Part shown: piece after piece, positions 44,460 through 53,672 of the stretch
Layout of the letters: the number at the start of each line of letters is the position of its first letter
Position numbering within the stretch: position 1 is the stretch's first letter
Source: Gemmatimonadaceae bacterium
GTDB taxonomy: Bacteria; Gemmatimonadota; Gemmatimonadetes; Gemmatimonadales; Gemmatimonadaceae
DNA: 64,000 nt
Direction: 5' to 3'
NCBI GenBank assembly: GCA_020851455.1
Contig: JADZCT010000041.1
Coordinates: 62,001-126,000, forward strand
Notes under the pieces: model-generated
Told to the model about the DNA's origin: nothing
The model's input: only the letters and a program-made list of their open reading frames with translations
Databases searched by the model: none
Translations under genes and position numbers: made by a program

Positions 44460-45490
44460 GTGGCGCCTTCGCCGCCCGGCCTGGTTACGCGCCAGGTCAT
44501 TGCCCAGCGGGCGGTCGCACCAGGCTCGATCCAGCGCGCCGTTTCCCAGTCGCCAAGCGCGTCGGCGAGCGACTCCGGCGCGCCCAGACACGGGCCAATC
44601 GTGAGCGTAGAGTACGCGCGCGGGCGGCGAAGGCGGATGAGCGGACGCTTGCGCTCCGTGGGCGCGAGCACGCCGCGATTGATCCAGATACCCGCGTGCG
44701 AAAGCTCGCGCCCATGTACCCGCATCTCCAGCGTCAGGTCGCCTTCGCGCACGGCGATCGCGGTCTCGGCGCGCGGCAACTCGACGAACATCGTGCAGGC
44801 GAAACGATCACCCACCGCCGCCGGCCGCGATACGTCCACCAGCCGCACGCCACTTCGTATCCGGGGCCACTCGTGCAGAGCCTCGTCCGCCGCGATTTCC
44901 GTTCCGTCCGACATCCAGATCCTCGTCTTTGCCCCCTTGGGCAGGACGACCTGCGTCCTGCGCCCGAGCGGGAGCACCGGATGGGCGGCCCACAGGAACG
45001 GCAGGCGATGCGCGCCGTCGTTGCGGGCAGTATAGGCGAAATCCACAACCCCTTCCGGGCGGACTGTGACCGTGCGCGTGAACACGAATGCCAGCGGATG
45101 GATCGTCCAGTGGCACTGCGCCGAGGTGCCCCCTTCATCGGTGCCAATCGTCGTCTCGCACCGCTGCTGCCAGAGCGCGCCGCGCTCGGCAATCTTCGCG
45201 CCCGCTGCGCCCTCCACCCAGCCGGGCAGCTTGCAGGCCGCCACCGTCGGGAAGCACTCGTCGAAGCCGCCCGACCCCACCGCCTCGCCAAGCGAGGCAT
45301 CCTCGTCAGACACGGTGAATCGCGCGTCGGGGTTATGCCAGAGCCACTGCCGGCCGCCGAGCCACACGTCGCGCACGCGGCCCCCGAGACTCGGCAGGAG
45401 CGTCACGGCTGCGTCGCCGGCCCTGAGGGTGGCGAATGCTGGGTCGGGCGATGCGTCACGGACGGCGGACGCGCCCTGCGTGGCTGTCAC
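44456..45490 (-). CDS. Aldose-1-epimerase-like protein
   Basis: This 344-residue galactose-mutarotase-like beta-sandwich protein starts at an ATG at 45490. Seen are the N-terminal strand region TLLPSLGGRVRDVWLGGRQW, the loop GSGGFDECFPTVAAC, and the His-containing AHRLPFLWAAHPVLPLG. The late YSTLTIGPCLGAPESLADAL is also typical of carbohydrate-binding mutarotase-fold proteins. Catalytic His/Glu pairs of GalM are not unambiguous, so a non-epimerase sugar-binding role is possible. It lies 20 bp after ispH and is coupled to the unknown gene by ATGA. Confidence 0.65.
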   Translation of the reverse strand: MTATQGASAVRDASPDPAFATLRAGDAAVTLLPSLGGRVRDVWLGGRQWLWHNPDARFTVSDEDASLGEAVGSGGFDECFPTVAACKLPGWVEGAAGAKIAERGALWQQRCETTIGTDEGGTSAQCHWTIHPLAFVFTRTVTVRPEGVVDFAYTARNDGAHRLPFLWAAHPVLPLGRRTQVVLPKGAKTRIWMSDGTEIAADEALHEWPRIRSGVRLVDVSRPAAVGDRFACTMFVELPRAETAIAVREGDLTLEMRVHGRELSHAGIWINRGVLAPTERKRPLIRLRRPRAYSTLTIGPCLGAPESLADALGDWETARWIEPGATARWAMTWRVTRPGGEGAT

Positions 45491-45509
45491 GCGCCGCGCC
45501 GCACCACGG

Positions 45510-46727
45510 TCAGCCGATCGTTGCGGGATCTACCCCGCGAGTGGCGAAGATCCGCGCGATCGTCTCGCCGATCTTGTTGTTCGGCGTGCTCGCGCCTGCT
45601 GTGAGGCCAATGCGCACGGCGCCCGAATCGGGCAGCCAGAGGTCCACCGTCACTTCGGCTTTCGCGCCCACCGGCAGGTGCCGGATCGAGTCGGCCTCCG
45701 GGTCAATGCACGAGGCGTCCGAGATATGGAACGTGGGTACCTTCCGTGCACAGATCGCCGCGAGCGACATCGTGTTGCTCGAGTTGTAGCCGCCGATGAC
45801 GACCATCATGTCGAGCGGCTCCTCGAGGAGCCGGTTCACGGCATCCTGCCGGTCCTGCGTGGCGCTGCAGATTGTGTCGAACGAGCGGAAGTGCTCCGCG
45901 CGGTGCTCCGCGCCAAAACGGCGTTCCATGGCAAGGCCCACTTCCTTCGCGATCGCGAGGGACTCGCGCGCGAGCATCGTGGTCTGGTTGGCCACGCCGA
46001 TGCGCTGCAGGTGCCGGTCCGGGTCGAAGTGCGCGCTTGCCTGTTCGCGGTACTTCTCCATGAACGCTTCGCGGGCAAGACCAGCGCCCTCGATGTAGTC
46101 GCAGACATCCCGCGCCTGCTCCATGTTGCGGACCACCAGGTAGGTGCCGCCCGGATGCCTGCTCGCCTGGGATGCGGTCGAGCGGGTCTCCTCGTGGTAG
46201 TACTTGCCATGTATCAGTGACGTGAATCCGTCCTTCGCGTAGCTCTCGACCCGCTTCCAGACGTTCAGCACCGACCCGCACGTCGTATCCACGACGATGC
46301 AGCCCAGCTTGGTGCGCAACGTCTCGGCGTCGCTGATGGTCACCCCGAACGCCGGCAGGATCACCACGTCCTCGGGGCTGACGGGACTGAAGTCGAATCC
46401 CGCCTCGCCCGATTTGAGGAACTCGATCCCCATGTCCCGCAGCTTCGCGTTCACGTGCGGGTTGTGGATGATCTCGCCGGCAAGGAAGATCCGGCGGTCG
46501 GGGTACCGCCTGCGGGCCTGGTAGGCGTAGTCAACCGCGCGCTCCACGCCGTAACAGAACCCGAACTCGCGCGCGATCTGCACCGTCACGCCCGCGGCCT
46601 CGAGCCGGTAGTCGCGCTCGACGAGCAAGTCCACCAGCCGGCCGGCATAATCGGACGCAAGGGCCTCCTTCACCTCGGCGCCCAGGCCGAAACCCTTGCG
46701 GAAATAGCGGGCAGCGTCAGCAGTCAT
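45510..46727 (-). CDS. ispH: 4-hydroxy-3-methylbut-2-enyl diphosphate reductase, long form
   Basis: This 405-residue enzyme of the MEP isoprenoid pathway makes IPP and DMAPP from HMBPP through a 4Fe-4S cluster. The ATG at 46727 (MTADAARYFRKGFGLG) is chosen; upstream in-frame codons run into the sthA promoter region. Cluster Cys appear in REFGFCYGVERAVD, VDTTCGSVLNVW and SDASCIDPEADS. GGYNSSNT and the two His motifs (IIHNPHVNA, IHGKYYHEET) line the substrate pocket. The ~400-residue length with these motifs is the plant/cyanobacterial-type IspH rather than the ~315-residue E. coli type. First gene of the run ending in fahA/YetF. Confidence 0.93.
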   Translation of the reverse strand: MTADAARYFRKGFGLGAEVKEALASDYAGRLVDLLVERDYRLEAAGVTVQIAREFGFCYGVERAVDYAYQARRRYPDRRIFLAGEIIHNPHVNAKLRDMGIEFLKSGEAGFDFSPVSPEDVVILPAFGVTISDAETLRTKLGCIVVDTTCGSVLNVWKRVESYAKDGFTSLIHGKYYHEETRSTASQASRHPGGTYLVVRNMEQARDVCDYIEGAGLAREAFMEKYREQASAHFDPDRHLQRIGVANQTTMLARESLAIAKEVGLAMERRFGAEHRAEHFRSFDTICSATQDRQDAVNRLLEEPLDMMVVIGGYNSSNTMSLAAICARKVPTFHISDASCIDPEADSIRHLPVGAKAEVTVDLWLPDSGAVRIGLTAGASTPNNKIGETIARIFATRGVDPATIG

Positions 46728-46824
46728 GGTACCCTCGTAAACTAAGGGCCGGCCCGCTTCCGTGCCCGGGAACCGGGCGCTCCGCATTGTGCGACCGCCT
46801 TCTCGTGCGTACCGTTTACCCCAC

Positions 46825-48276
46825 ATGGCCGATCATTTCGACCTGCTGGTCATCGGCGCCGGTCCTGCCGGCGAGAAGGGAGCCGCGCAGGCCGCGTATT
46901 TCGGCAAGCGCGTCTGCGTAGTCGAGCGCGCACCCAGGCCGGGCGGCGCCGCGGTCAACACCGGCACCGTTCCCTCCAAGACGCTCCGCGAGACAGCGCT
47001 CTACTTCTCCGGCCTGCGCCAGCGCGGGCTGTACGGAGTCGAGTACCACGTAAAGCCAGACATCACGATCGCCGACTTCATGTTCCGCGAGCGCGCGGTC
47101 GTCGAGGCGTCGTGGCAGCTCATTGACGAGAACTTCGCGCGCCACGGCATCACGGTCGTGCAGGGGTCGGCCACTGTCATTGACGGCCATACCGTCGAGG
47201 TGACGCGGCACACCGAAACCCGGCGCCTAACCGCCGAAACCATCCTCCTGGCCACGGGCTCCCACCCGCTCCGGCCCGCCGCGATCCCGTTCGACGGCGA
47301 GGTCGTGCTCGACTCCGACGACATCCTGCGTATGCAGTCCATCCCCAGCCGCCTCGTGGTGATCGGCGGCGGCGTCATCGGGTGCGAGTATGCGGGAATC
47401 TTCGGCGCACTCGGCTGCCGCGTCACCATCGTGAACGCCCGCGAGCGGCTCCTCACGCAACTCGACGCGCAGGTGAGCGAGGCGCTGCGGGCGGACATGA
47501 CCCGCCGCCTCGGCGCGCAGGTCATGCTCAACGCCGAGGTGCGCGATATCCGCGTTGATGAAGCCGAGCGCTCGCGCTTCGCGGTCGTGACCCTCACCGA
47601 CGGCACGGAGATCGCAGCCGACGCCGTGCTGTACAGCGTTGGCCGCGAGGGTTCCACGCGCGATCTCGGGCTCGAAAAAGCCGGAATCCGCACCAACGAC
47701 CGCGGCTTCGTGCTCGTTGACAAGCGGTACCGGACCACCGTGCCAACGGTCTATGCGGCCGGCGACGTCATCGGCTTCCCCGCGCTCGCGGCAACCTCGA
47801 TGGAGCAGGCGCGGGTCGCCATGTGCCACGCTTTCGAGCTCAAGTACAAACAGGAGCTCTCACCCGTCCTCCCCTACGGGGTGTGGACGGTGCCCGAGAT
47901 CGCCATGGTCGGCGAGACGGAGGAGTCGGCGCGGGAGAAGGGGCTCGAGTACGAGATCGGCCACTCGAGCTTCCGCCTCAATCCGCGTGGCCAGATCATC
48001 GGCGACCTCGAGGGATTCGTAAAGCTCGTCTTCCGCCCAGGTGACCAGCAACTGCTTGGCTGTTCCGTGTTTGGGGAAGGCGCGTGCGAGATGATCCACG
48101 TAGCTGCGGCAGTGCTATCGTTTGGCGGAACCATTGACTACTTCATCCAGAGCGTCTTCAACTACCCCACGCTCTCGGATGTGTACAAGTACGCTGCATA
48201 CGACGGGCTCCAGCGCCTTGCGCGCCGCCGGTCCAGGGTCGCGAGCCTCCCCTCGAGTGCTCTGCCGGGCTCCTGA
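46825..48276 (+). CDS. sthA: Soluble pyridine nucleotide transhydrogenase SthA
   Basis: This 483-residue FAD flavoprotein of the pyridine-nucleotide disulfide oxidoreductase family interconverts NADPH and NADH. FAD site: LLVIGAGPAGEKGAAQAAYF. The region where disulfide reductases carry Cys-x4-Cys reads GGAAVNTGTVPSKTLRE and has no Cys, which is diagnostic of SthA. The NAD(P) site is LVVIGGGVIGCEYAGIFGAL, and the second FAD motif is TVYAAGDVIGFP. The dimerisation domain ends with QSVFNYPTLSDVYKYAA. It is divergent from ispH with a 97-bp shared promoter region. Confidence 0.94.
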   Translation: MADHFDLLVIGAGPAGEKGAAQAAYFGKRVCVVERAPRPGGAAVNTGTVPSKTLRETALYFSGLRQRGLYGVEYHVKPDITIADFMFRERAVVEASWQLIDENFARHGITVVQGSATVIDGHTVEVTRHTETRRLTAETILLATGSHPLRPAAIPFDGEVVLDSDDILRMQSIPSRLVVIGGGVIGCEYAGIFGALGCRVTIVNARERLLTQLDAQVSEALRADMTRRLGAQVMLNAEVRDIRVDEAERSRFAVVTLTDGTEIAADAVLYSVGREGSTRDLGLEKAGIRTNDRGFVLVDKRYRTTVPTVYAAGDVIGFPALAATSMEQARVAMCHAFELKYKQELSPVLPYGVWTVPEIAMVGETEESAREKGLEYEIGHSSFRLNPRGQIIGDLEGFVKLVFRPGDQQLLGCSVFGEGACEMIHVAAAVLSFGGTIDYFIQSVFNYPTLSDVYKYAAYDGLQRLARRRSRVASLPSSALPGS

Positions 48277-48448
48277 CGGCAACGCCCGGGCCCAGCGCCT
48301 CCGCCCCGGGGTGTCGGGGAAACCAGCGCAACCGGTTCGTAGGTTTGCCGACGGCGTCCGCACGTGAAATGAGTAACCGTTCAGTTGCACGGATGGCCCG
48401 GCAGCGCGCACTTCAGCGCACGCAACGGGCAACAGCGACGGAGGTGAC

Positions 48449-49414
48449 ATGACCCGGCTCGTTCTCGTACCGCTCGACGGCTCCCCACTGGCCGACTCCG
48501 CCTTGCCCCGCGCGGCGCATCTCGCGCGCGCACTCGGGGCGTCGCTTCACCTCGTGCGCGTCCACATTCCCGTGATCGCCTACGCGACGGCCGAATCGGC
48601 CGTCGCCATCCCCGACCCCGCGCTCGACGACAGGATCCGCGAGATCGCACAGAGCTGGCTCGTCAAGAAAGCCGCGGAGCTCAAGACGAGTCTCAAGCTC
48701 GAGGTCACGTTCGAGATGCGCGTGGGCGCTCCCTCGGAGGAGGTGGTGGCTGCGGCGAAGGAGCGACACGCCGACTACATCGTGTGCACGACGCACGGCG
48801 CAGGCGGCTGGGCGCCCAACTGGCTCGGCAGCGTCGCCGACGGAATCATCCGGCATTCCGCGTGCCCCGTACTCGCGATGTCGAAGGCCTCCGTTGAAGC
48901 GCCGCTGGTACTCGATCGCATCCTCGTACCGCTCGACGGGAGCGAGCTCTCAGCAGCCATCCTTCCGTTCGTCAGGGAGATCGCCGCCACGACGGACGCG
49001 ACGATTGACCTTTATCGGGTGGTTTCACCCCCGTGGGCGGGCGATGTGCTCAACGCGCTCGAGAGCAACCAGGTGGATCGCTTTGGCATTGATCCGACGG
49101 CGGACGTCGCCAAGATCGCGCTCGACCGCACTGCGGAAGACCTCGTTGCCGCCGGACTGCGCGCGACCGCCACGGTGGAGGTCGCCACGAACCCGACGCG
49201 CGCAATCCTCGAGCGGATCGAGGCCACGAAGCCGGACCTCGTGGCGATGTCGAACCATGGACGCGGGCTGTCGCGGCTCTTCATGGGATCGGTGGCCGAC
49301 AAGGTCCTGCGCGGCGGTGGGCGTCCGGTGCTGAGCTGGCGCGCGCCGAAGGTCTACGAAGAGAAAGTGAAGGAGCCGCGCATGTACGCAACTGGCGTCT
49401 CAGGCCCGGCGTGA
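48449..49414 (+). CDS. Tandem universal stress protein
   Basis: This 321-residue protein contains two UspA domains. It starts at an ATG at 48449 preceded by GGAGGTGAC. Domain 1 begins RLVLVPLDGSPLADSALPRA and ends with the nucleotide-binding THGAGGWAPNWLGSVAD. Domain 2 begins DRILVPLDGSELSAAI and ends with NHGRGLSRLFMGSVADKVLR. The G-x2-G-x9-G-S type motif in the second domain suggests ATP binding. Usp tandems are usually made in stationary phase, hypoxia or energy stress, which fits a nitrate-respiring organism, although no regulatory site is recognised. Confidence 0.92.
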   Translation: MTRLVLVPLDGSPLADSALPRAAHLARALGASLHLVRVHIPVIAYATAESAVAIPDPALDDRIREIAQSWLVKKAAELKTSLKLEVTFEMRVGAPSEEVVAAAKERHADYIVCTTHGAGGWAPNWLGSVADGIIRHSACPVLAMSKASVEAPLVLDRILVPLDGSELSAAILPFVREIAATTDATIDLYRVVSPPWAGDVLNALESNQVDRFGIDPTADVAKIALDRTAEDLVAAGLRATATVEVATNPTRAILERIEATKPDLVAMSNHGRGLSRLFMGSVADKVLRGGGRPVLSWRAPKVYEEKVKEPRMYATGVSGPA

Positions 49415-49483
49415 ACGCGGCAGCCGGGCTCCGGCAGCGGAGCCCGGCGTCCCACCCAACCGATCGGAGCGAGTCAACCAGTC

Positions 49484-50149
49484 ATGACCGCCGTCCTCCA
49501 GCTTCCTGACCAATCCATCACTCCGCCCCCTGCCGGGTACACCCGGTTCATCGGCGAGCGGCTGTGGCTCGATTTCGTGAACAGCGACCGCGCAGTCATC
49601 AGGCGCGGCCGGGCCGCCGACGCGCTCGACGACTTCGACACGTACATCGGCTGGCTCGGCGCCGTGCGCGTGCTTGACGACGAGCGCGCCGCCTCGATGC
49701 TGCGCCGCGCCCACCAGCAGCCCACGGCTGCCACCACCGCGCTGCATGAGGCACGGCGGCTCCGCAACGTGTTGCGCAACCTTGCCGAGCATGGGCTGGA
49801 CGACCGCCGCGCGCAGGACGCCGCGCTTGCCGAGATCAACCGCATCCTCGGCCGCAGCGCCGGGAGCCGGCGCGTGGAGCCGCGCACCGACGGCGGCTTC
49901 GTGCGCAACTTCGTCACGGCGGGCGATGTATTCGCCGGGCTTCTGGTACCGGTGATCGAGTCGGCCGCCGACGCCCTCGTGCACGACGAGCTCCCGCGCG
50001 TTCGGAGGTGCGCGAGCCCGAAGTGCGTCCGCGTGTTCTACGACGCGAGCCGCAACGGCAAGCGCAGGTGGTGCGAAATGTCCGTCTGCGGGAACCGGGC
50101 CAAGGCCTCGCGGCACCGCCAGAAGGTCCGCGCCGAAAGCGCCTCCTAG
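49484..50149 (+). CDS. ABATE/CGNR zinc-finger regulator
   Basis: This 221-residue protein has an N-terminal ABATE domain (FIGERLWLDFVNSDRAVIRR ... RLRNVLRNLAEHG) and a C-terminal CGNR zinc finger (VRRCASPKCVRVFYDASR ... RRWCEMSVCGNRAKASRHR). The second has four Cys as zinc ligands and a basic tail for DNA or RNA binding. Such proteins are predicted stress-linked transcription regulators. Its stop shares the palindromic CTAG with the stop of the convergent helicase gene. Confidence 0.9.
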   Translation: MTAVLQLPDQSITPPPAGYTRFIGERLWLDFVNSDRAVIRRGRAADALDDFDTYIGWLGAVRVLDDERAASMLRRAHQQPTAATTALHEARRLRNVLRNLAEHGLDDRRAQDAALAEINRILGRSAGSRRVEPRTDGGFVRNFVTAGDVFAGLLVPVIESAADALVHDELPRVRRCASPKCVRVFYDASRNGKRRWCEMSVCGNRAKASRHRQKVRAESAS

Positions 50150-52932
50150 CGGCCGCGTCGTTTCCCGCGCCCCGCGGGCGAACCAGGGCGGTGGGATCCC
50201 GGCCCGCGCCGACGGTTGTCGCCGCGGATCGAACCCCGTTCGCGTGGCTGGGAATCGCCCCGCCCACGCGCTCCGGAGTCGTCCAGCCCACGCCGGACCG
50301 TGCCACGGCCGCGCTCGCGCCACGTGCCGGCGCGCGTCGCCTCATCGTCGGTGAATGGCCGCGCCAGGGCGTCGTGCAGCTCATCGAGCGAATCCGCCTT
50401 CACCGCGCCCCGCCCACCGCGCGTCACCGTGAACCGCAGCGGGCGGTCGAACTCCGGCAACTCCTCGGCGACGAGGCCGCGCGCAACCTTCTCGGGCATC
50501 ACGACGCGCGCCACCCCAAGCGGCGCGCCGCCTTGCTCCTCTACCTCATAGTGCAGCGGACAGGTGCGGCCGCGAATCTCCATCGCCCCGGGCAGCCGCG
50601 CCAGCCGGTCGCGCTCCTCGCGCGACACGAAGGCGTCAGCGTTGAATCGCAGGGGCGCCGCGCGATACTCCTGGAAGGTTCGCGTCGCGCCCAGTTGCGC
50701 TTCATACCACGCGGCAAGTTCCGCCTGGCCGAGCCGCATGGTGCGCCCTCCGCTCCTGCGCCAAGCCTCGCGCACCTGCTCGATTGGCTGCTGGTTGCGA
50801 GGCACGGCTGCGTGCCGCGCCTCGCCGCGTGCCAGCGCGAGCGCGAGCACCCGGCGCGCTTCCTCCTCGAGCCCCGGCGGGAACTCCCGCACCGGCTCTC
50901 GCTCACGCTCCAGTTCGAACCCGAAGTAGCTCACGCGTCGCTCGATCGCGAGCGGCGCCTGCTTGTGCTTCGGGTCGAACACGAGCGCGGGCTTGCTCGC
51001 TGTTGAGTACTTCCGTACGAGCGCGAGGGGCACGTTGGTACCTTCGATTCCCGCGCGTGGCACGCCGAACTTGTCGGCAAAGAATCGCAGCGTTCCGCTG
51101 ATCGCGCCCCACGTGCCGGCCACGCTCGTCTTCGAAACGCGCGCCTCCTCGCCCCATGCCGTCATCTCGTCTATCACGAGGTCGAACGGCTCGAGTCGGG
51201 CGAGAAGGTCAACGAAGCTGCGCTCGACCGCCTCGGTGGCGAGAGGCATCGCCGTCGGCAGTGGAAGGCGCACGGCGCGGTACACGCTGGCCATGGCGAG
51301 GGCAGCGTCCTCGATCGCCTTCACCAGCACGCCGCGCCGCTCCGCCCAGCGCTCCACGCTCTCATCAAAGAGGTGCCGCGGAAGCCCGTACACCTCGCCC
51401 ATGTACCCGCACCTGGTGAACGCCTCCGCGTACACGTTGTATGCAGTGAGGTTGTCGCTCCCGCGTACGATCAGCCCGCCCAGGTCACGGTCCTCGCGCG
51501 TCATTCGGTGGAGCGACTCGATCCCCGCCATCACCGCCACGACCGCCAGCAGCGTGTCGTCGCAATGCACGAGCAACTCGGCCCACGGCCGGTCAACCGG
51601 CATCGCCTCCACCGCTCTGCCGTACGCGGTGAGCCTGCCGTCCTCGACGATCCCGCGCGCCTCGAGCAGCTCGATCGCGCGCAGGTACGCCGGCCGGTCG
51701 AGCGGAACCGGCAGATCGAGCTCGTCGGCGCGCACTCCCAGCGCGGCACAGGTGAGCGCGACGCGCTGGCTATCGCCGGCAAGCTGGAACTCCGGTGCCG
51801 TGGGCCGCAGCGCGCTGAACGCAATGTCGCGGTCCGACAGGATGAACACCCTGCCGCCCGCCACGCGTCCGTGCACACGCCCCGCCATCTGCAGGATTTC
51901 GTTTGCGCCCAGATGCACCTTGGTGAGGACGTTCCGCCCGTTCTCGACGAGGTTCGCGAAACGCGTGTCGTCAATCACCACCGTATCTAGCCCCTGCACG
52001 TTGAGCGCGCTTTGCCCTGCAGCCGTCATCGCGAGCAGGTATGGTTTCTCCACGCTCCCTTCCAGGAACGGCCTGATCACGCGGATCGGCTCGCCGCCGT
52101 GGTAGAACTGCGCCGTCATGCGCGGGAACCGCGCGGCCACGTCGGTCGCCGCCTCTTCCACCGCGGCGCGCGTGGGGAGGAACACGCCCACGCCGCGCTT
52201 CTCCCGTACCACGCGCTGCATGAAGCGGTCGTCGAGGAAGCCCGTGGGGTGCTTGTTCACCACCTGCACGTCGGCTGCCTTCGCCGGATCGAACGCGCTG
52301 CTCTCGACGGTGGACGCCGCGTCGAGATAGCGGGCGTAGACCGTGGGGTCCACCGTCGCCGAGAGCCAGATGAAGCGGCACCCCACGCGCTTGCCGAGCG
52401 CAAGGCAGAGTTCCAGCTCGGCGCTCGTCTGGTGGATCTCGTCAACCACGAGGGTATCCTGCGCACGGATATCGCCGTCCTGGAACCAGCGGCGCGCGAT
52501 TCCCGTGGTGACTATCACCACGTTCCATGTGGGCGAGTCCGGCGTGGCCTCGCGCTCGCGGTTGATCACACCTACGCGCAGCTCGTCCGTGCCGAGGAGC
52601 ACCTGGGCGATGGGGCGGATTCCCAGCGTCTTTCCCGTACCCGTGCCCGCGACGATGCCGAAGCCGCGCCGCCGGACCCCCGGGCGCCATGCGAGGTCTT
52701 CGCCTCGAAACCGCTCGGCAAGACGGGTGAGTTCGTCGCCGTACTCGCGCCAGAGGAGCGTCTCGATATCGAGCGTGAAAGCCAGTTCGATGGTCTCGCA
52801 CGCCGCGCGCGTGGGCGCAATGACGATGATGCGACGCGTGGCGCCCGCCGCAACAAAAGCTTCACGGTCGGGCGGAAGATACGGATCGTGGACGCTCCTC
52901 TTGAGCGGAGAGCGCGCGTCGGGGTGCGCCAT
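50146..52932 (-). CDS. DEAH-box helicase (HrpA/HrpB-like) with Arg/Gly-rich tail
   Basis: This 928-residue superfamily 2 helicase has Walker A AGTGTGKT at residues 95-102, the DEIH box in TLVVDEIHQTS at 164-167, motif III SATVDP, and the Q-x-x-G-R-x-G-R-like motif VI region LQMAGRVHGRVAGG. A winged-helix/ratchet-like region and a domain resembling the C-terminal half of HrpA follow. The last ~55 residues are rich in Arg and Gly (RERGRGTVRRGLDDSGARGR; PAGRGKRRGR), a likely RNA-binding tail. The function is probably RNA remodelling, but a DNA role cannot be excluded. The N-terminal ~90 residues before Walker A are unlike HrpA. Confidence 0.82.
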   Translation of the reverse strand: MAHPDARSPLKRSVHDPYLPPDREAFVAAGATRRIIVIAPTRAACETIELAFTLDIETLLWREYGDELTRLAERFRGEDLAWRPGVRRRGFGIVAGTGTGKTLGIRPIAQVLLGTDELRVGVINREREATPDSPTWNVVIVTTGIARRWFQDGDIRAQDTLVVDEIHQTSAELELCLALGKRVGCRFIWLSATVDPTVYARYLDAASTVESSAFDPAKAADVQVVNKHPTGFLDDRFMQRVVREKRGVGVFLPTRAAVEEAATDVAARFPRMTAQFYHGGEPIRVIRPFLEGSVEKPYLLAMTAAGQSALNVQGLDTVVIDDTRFANLVENGRNVLTKVHLGANEILQMAGRVHGRVAGGRVFILSDRDIAFSALRPTAPEFQLAGDSQRVALTCAALGVRADELDLPVPLDRPAYLRAIELLEARGIVEDGRLTAYGRAVEAMPVDRPWAELLVHCDDTLLAVVAVMAGIESLHRMTREDRDLGGLIVRGSDNLTAYNVYAEAFTRCGYMGEVYGLPRHLFDESVERWAERRGVLVKAIEDAALAMASVYRAVRLPLPTAMPLATEAVERSFVDLLARLEPFDLVIDEMTAWGEEARVSKTSVAGTWGAISGTLRFFADKFGVPRAGIEGTNVPLALVRKYSTASKPALVFDPKHKQAPLAIERRVSYFGFELEREREPVREFPPGLEEEARRVLALALARGEARHAAVPRNQQPIEQVREAWRRSGGRTMRLGQAELAAWYEAQLGATRTFQEYRAAPLRFNADAFVSREERDRLARLPGAMEIRGRTCPLHYEVEEQGGAPLGVARVVMPEKVARGLVAEELPEFDRPLRFTVTRGGRGAVKADSLDELHDALARPFTDDEATRAGTWRERGRGTVRRGLDDSGARGRGDSQPRERGSIRGDNRRRGPGSHRPGSPAGRGKRRGR

Positions 52933-53046
52933 CAGGGATGGAAGCTAGGCGGTTCCCCAGTCTCGCGACGCCACTCCATGGAACGGGGGCCCCAGTATCA
53001 CCTCTATCTCGTCGTCATTTCTTCCGGAAATGCGGAACCGTGCGCC

Positions 53047-53583
53047 TCAGGGCTCCAGCGGCCCCGGCGGCTTCCGGGTTGCCTTTGGCTTCGACGAATC
53101 CGGCCTGGGCGGCACCGTCACCCTGGACGAGGCCGGTGCCAGCGTGCCGCGCGCTCCACGTGCCGGGTTGTGCCGCATCATGGACGAATCCTGCACCAGC
53201 ACACCGTGCGCAGCCCTGCCGGCCGGCGAGAGCGTGTTCATGAGCTGCTTGCCTTCCTGAGCTGGCTGGCCCATCAGGAGCGTCGCATCGCGCGGCCGCG
53301 TGCGAAGGGCGGTTCCGCAATCCGTCGGCGCCGGTTGCTGCCGCTCGGGCACGCCGCGAAGCCATACGCGGCACATCCCTGCCGGTGGCCACGCGGACTC
53401 GGGGATGGCAACGCTCGCGGTGTCCTGGCCTGGTGGCACCGCCTGCGCCACCAATACCGGCGCCGCAAACGCTGTCGCAACACACGCCACGATTACGCTA
53501 CCTCGTGCCACCGCGCCTCCGAAAGCTGCAACTGTACCCCGTCCGGGACGACCCAGCCACCACTCGCGCCACGCACGAGCCAT
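53047..53583 (-). CDS. Secreted protein with a Pro-rich CRVW motif
   Basis: This 178-residue form starts at an ATG at 53583. Earlier in-frame codons are random-looking. A signal/anchor helix (GSVIVACVATAFAAPVLVAQ) is followed by IPESAWPPAGMCRVWLRGVP and then ERQQPAPTDCGTALRTRP. The arrangement PP-x-G-x-CRVW ... G-P-x-x-QQPAPTDC, with two Cys, resembles a short recurrent motif of secreted proteins in several soil phyla; I cannot give it a family name. The C-terminus is Pro/Lys/Arg-rich and disordered. It lies 89 bp after the phosphofructokinase gene. Confidence 0.6.
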   Translation of the reverse strand: MARAWREWWLGRPGRGTVAAFGGAVARGSVIVACVATAFAAPVLVAQAVPPGQDTASVAIPESAWPPAGMCRVWLRGVPERQQPAPTDCGTALRTRPRDATLLMGQPAQEGKQLMNTLSPAGRAAHGVLVQDSSMMRHNPARGARGTLAPASSRVTVPPRPDSSKPKATRKPPGPLEP

Positions 53584-53672
53584 GAATCGCCCTGTCCAAG
53601 GTACTACCCGCACTCCCGGCAGTGGTTCGCCGGCTTTTCCGTCGTGATACCGAAAAGGAACCGGCGCGCGGA

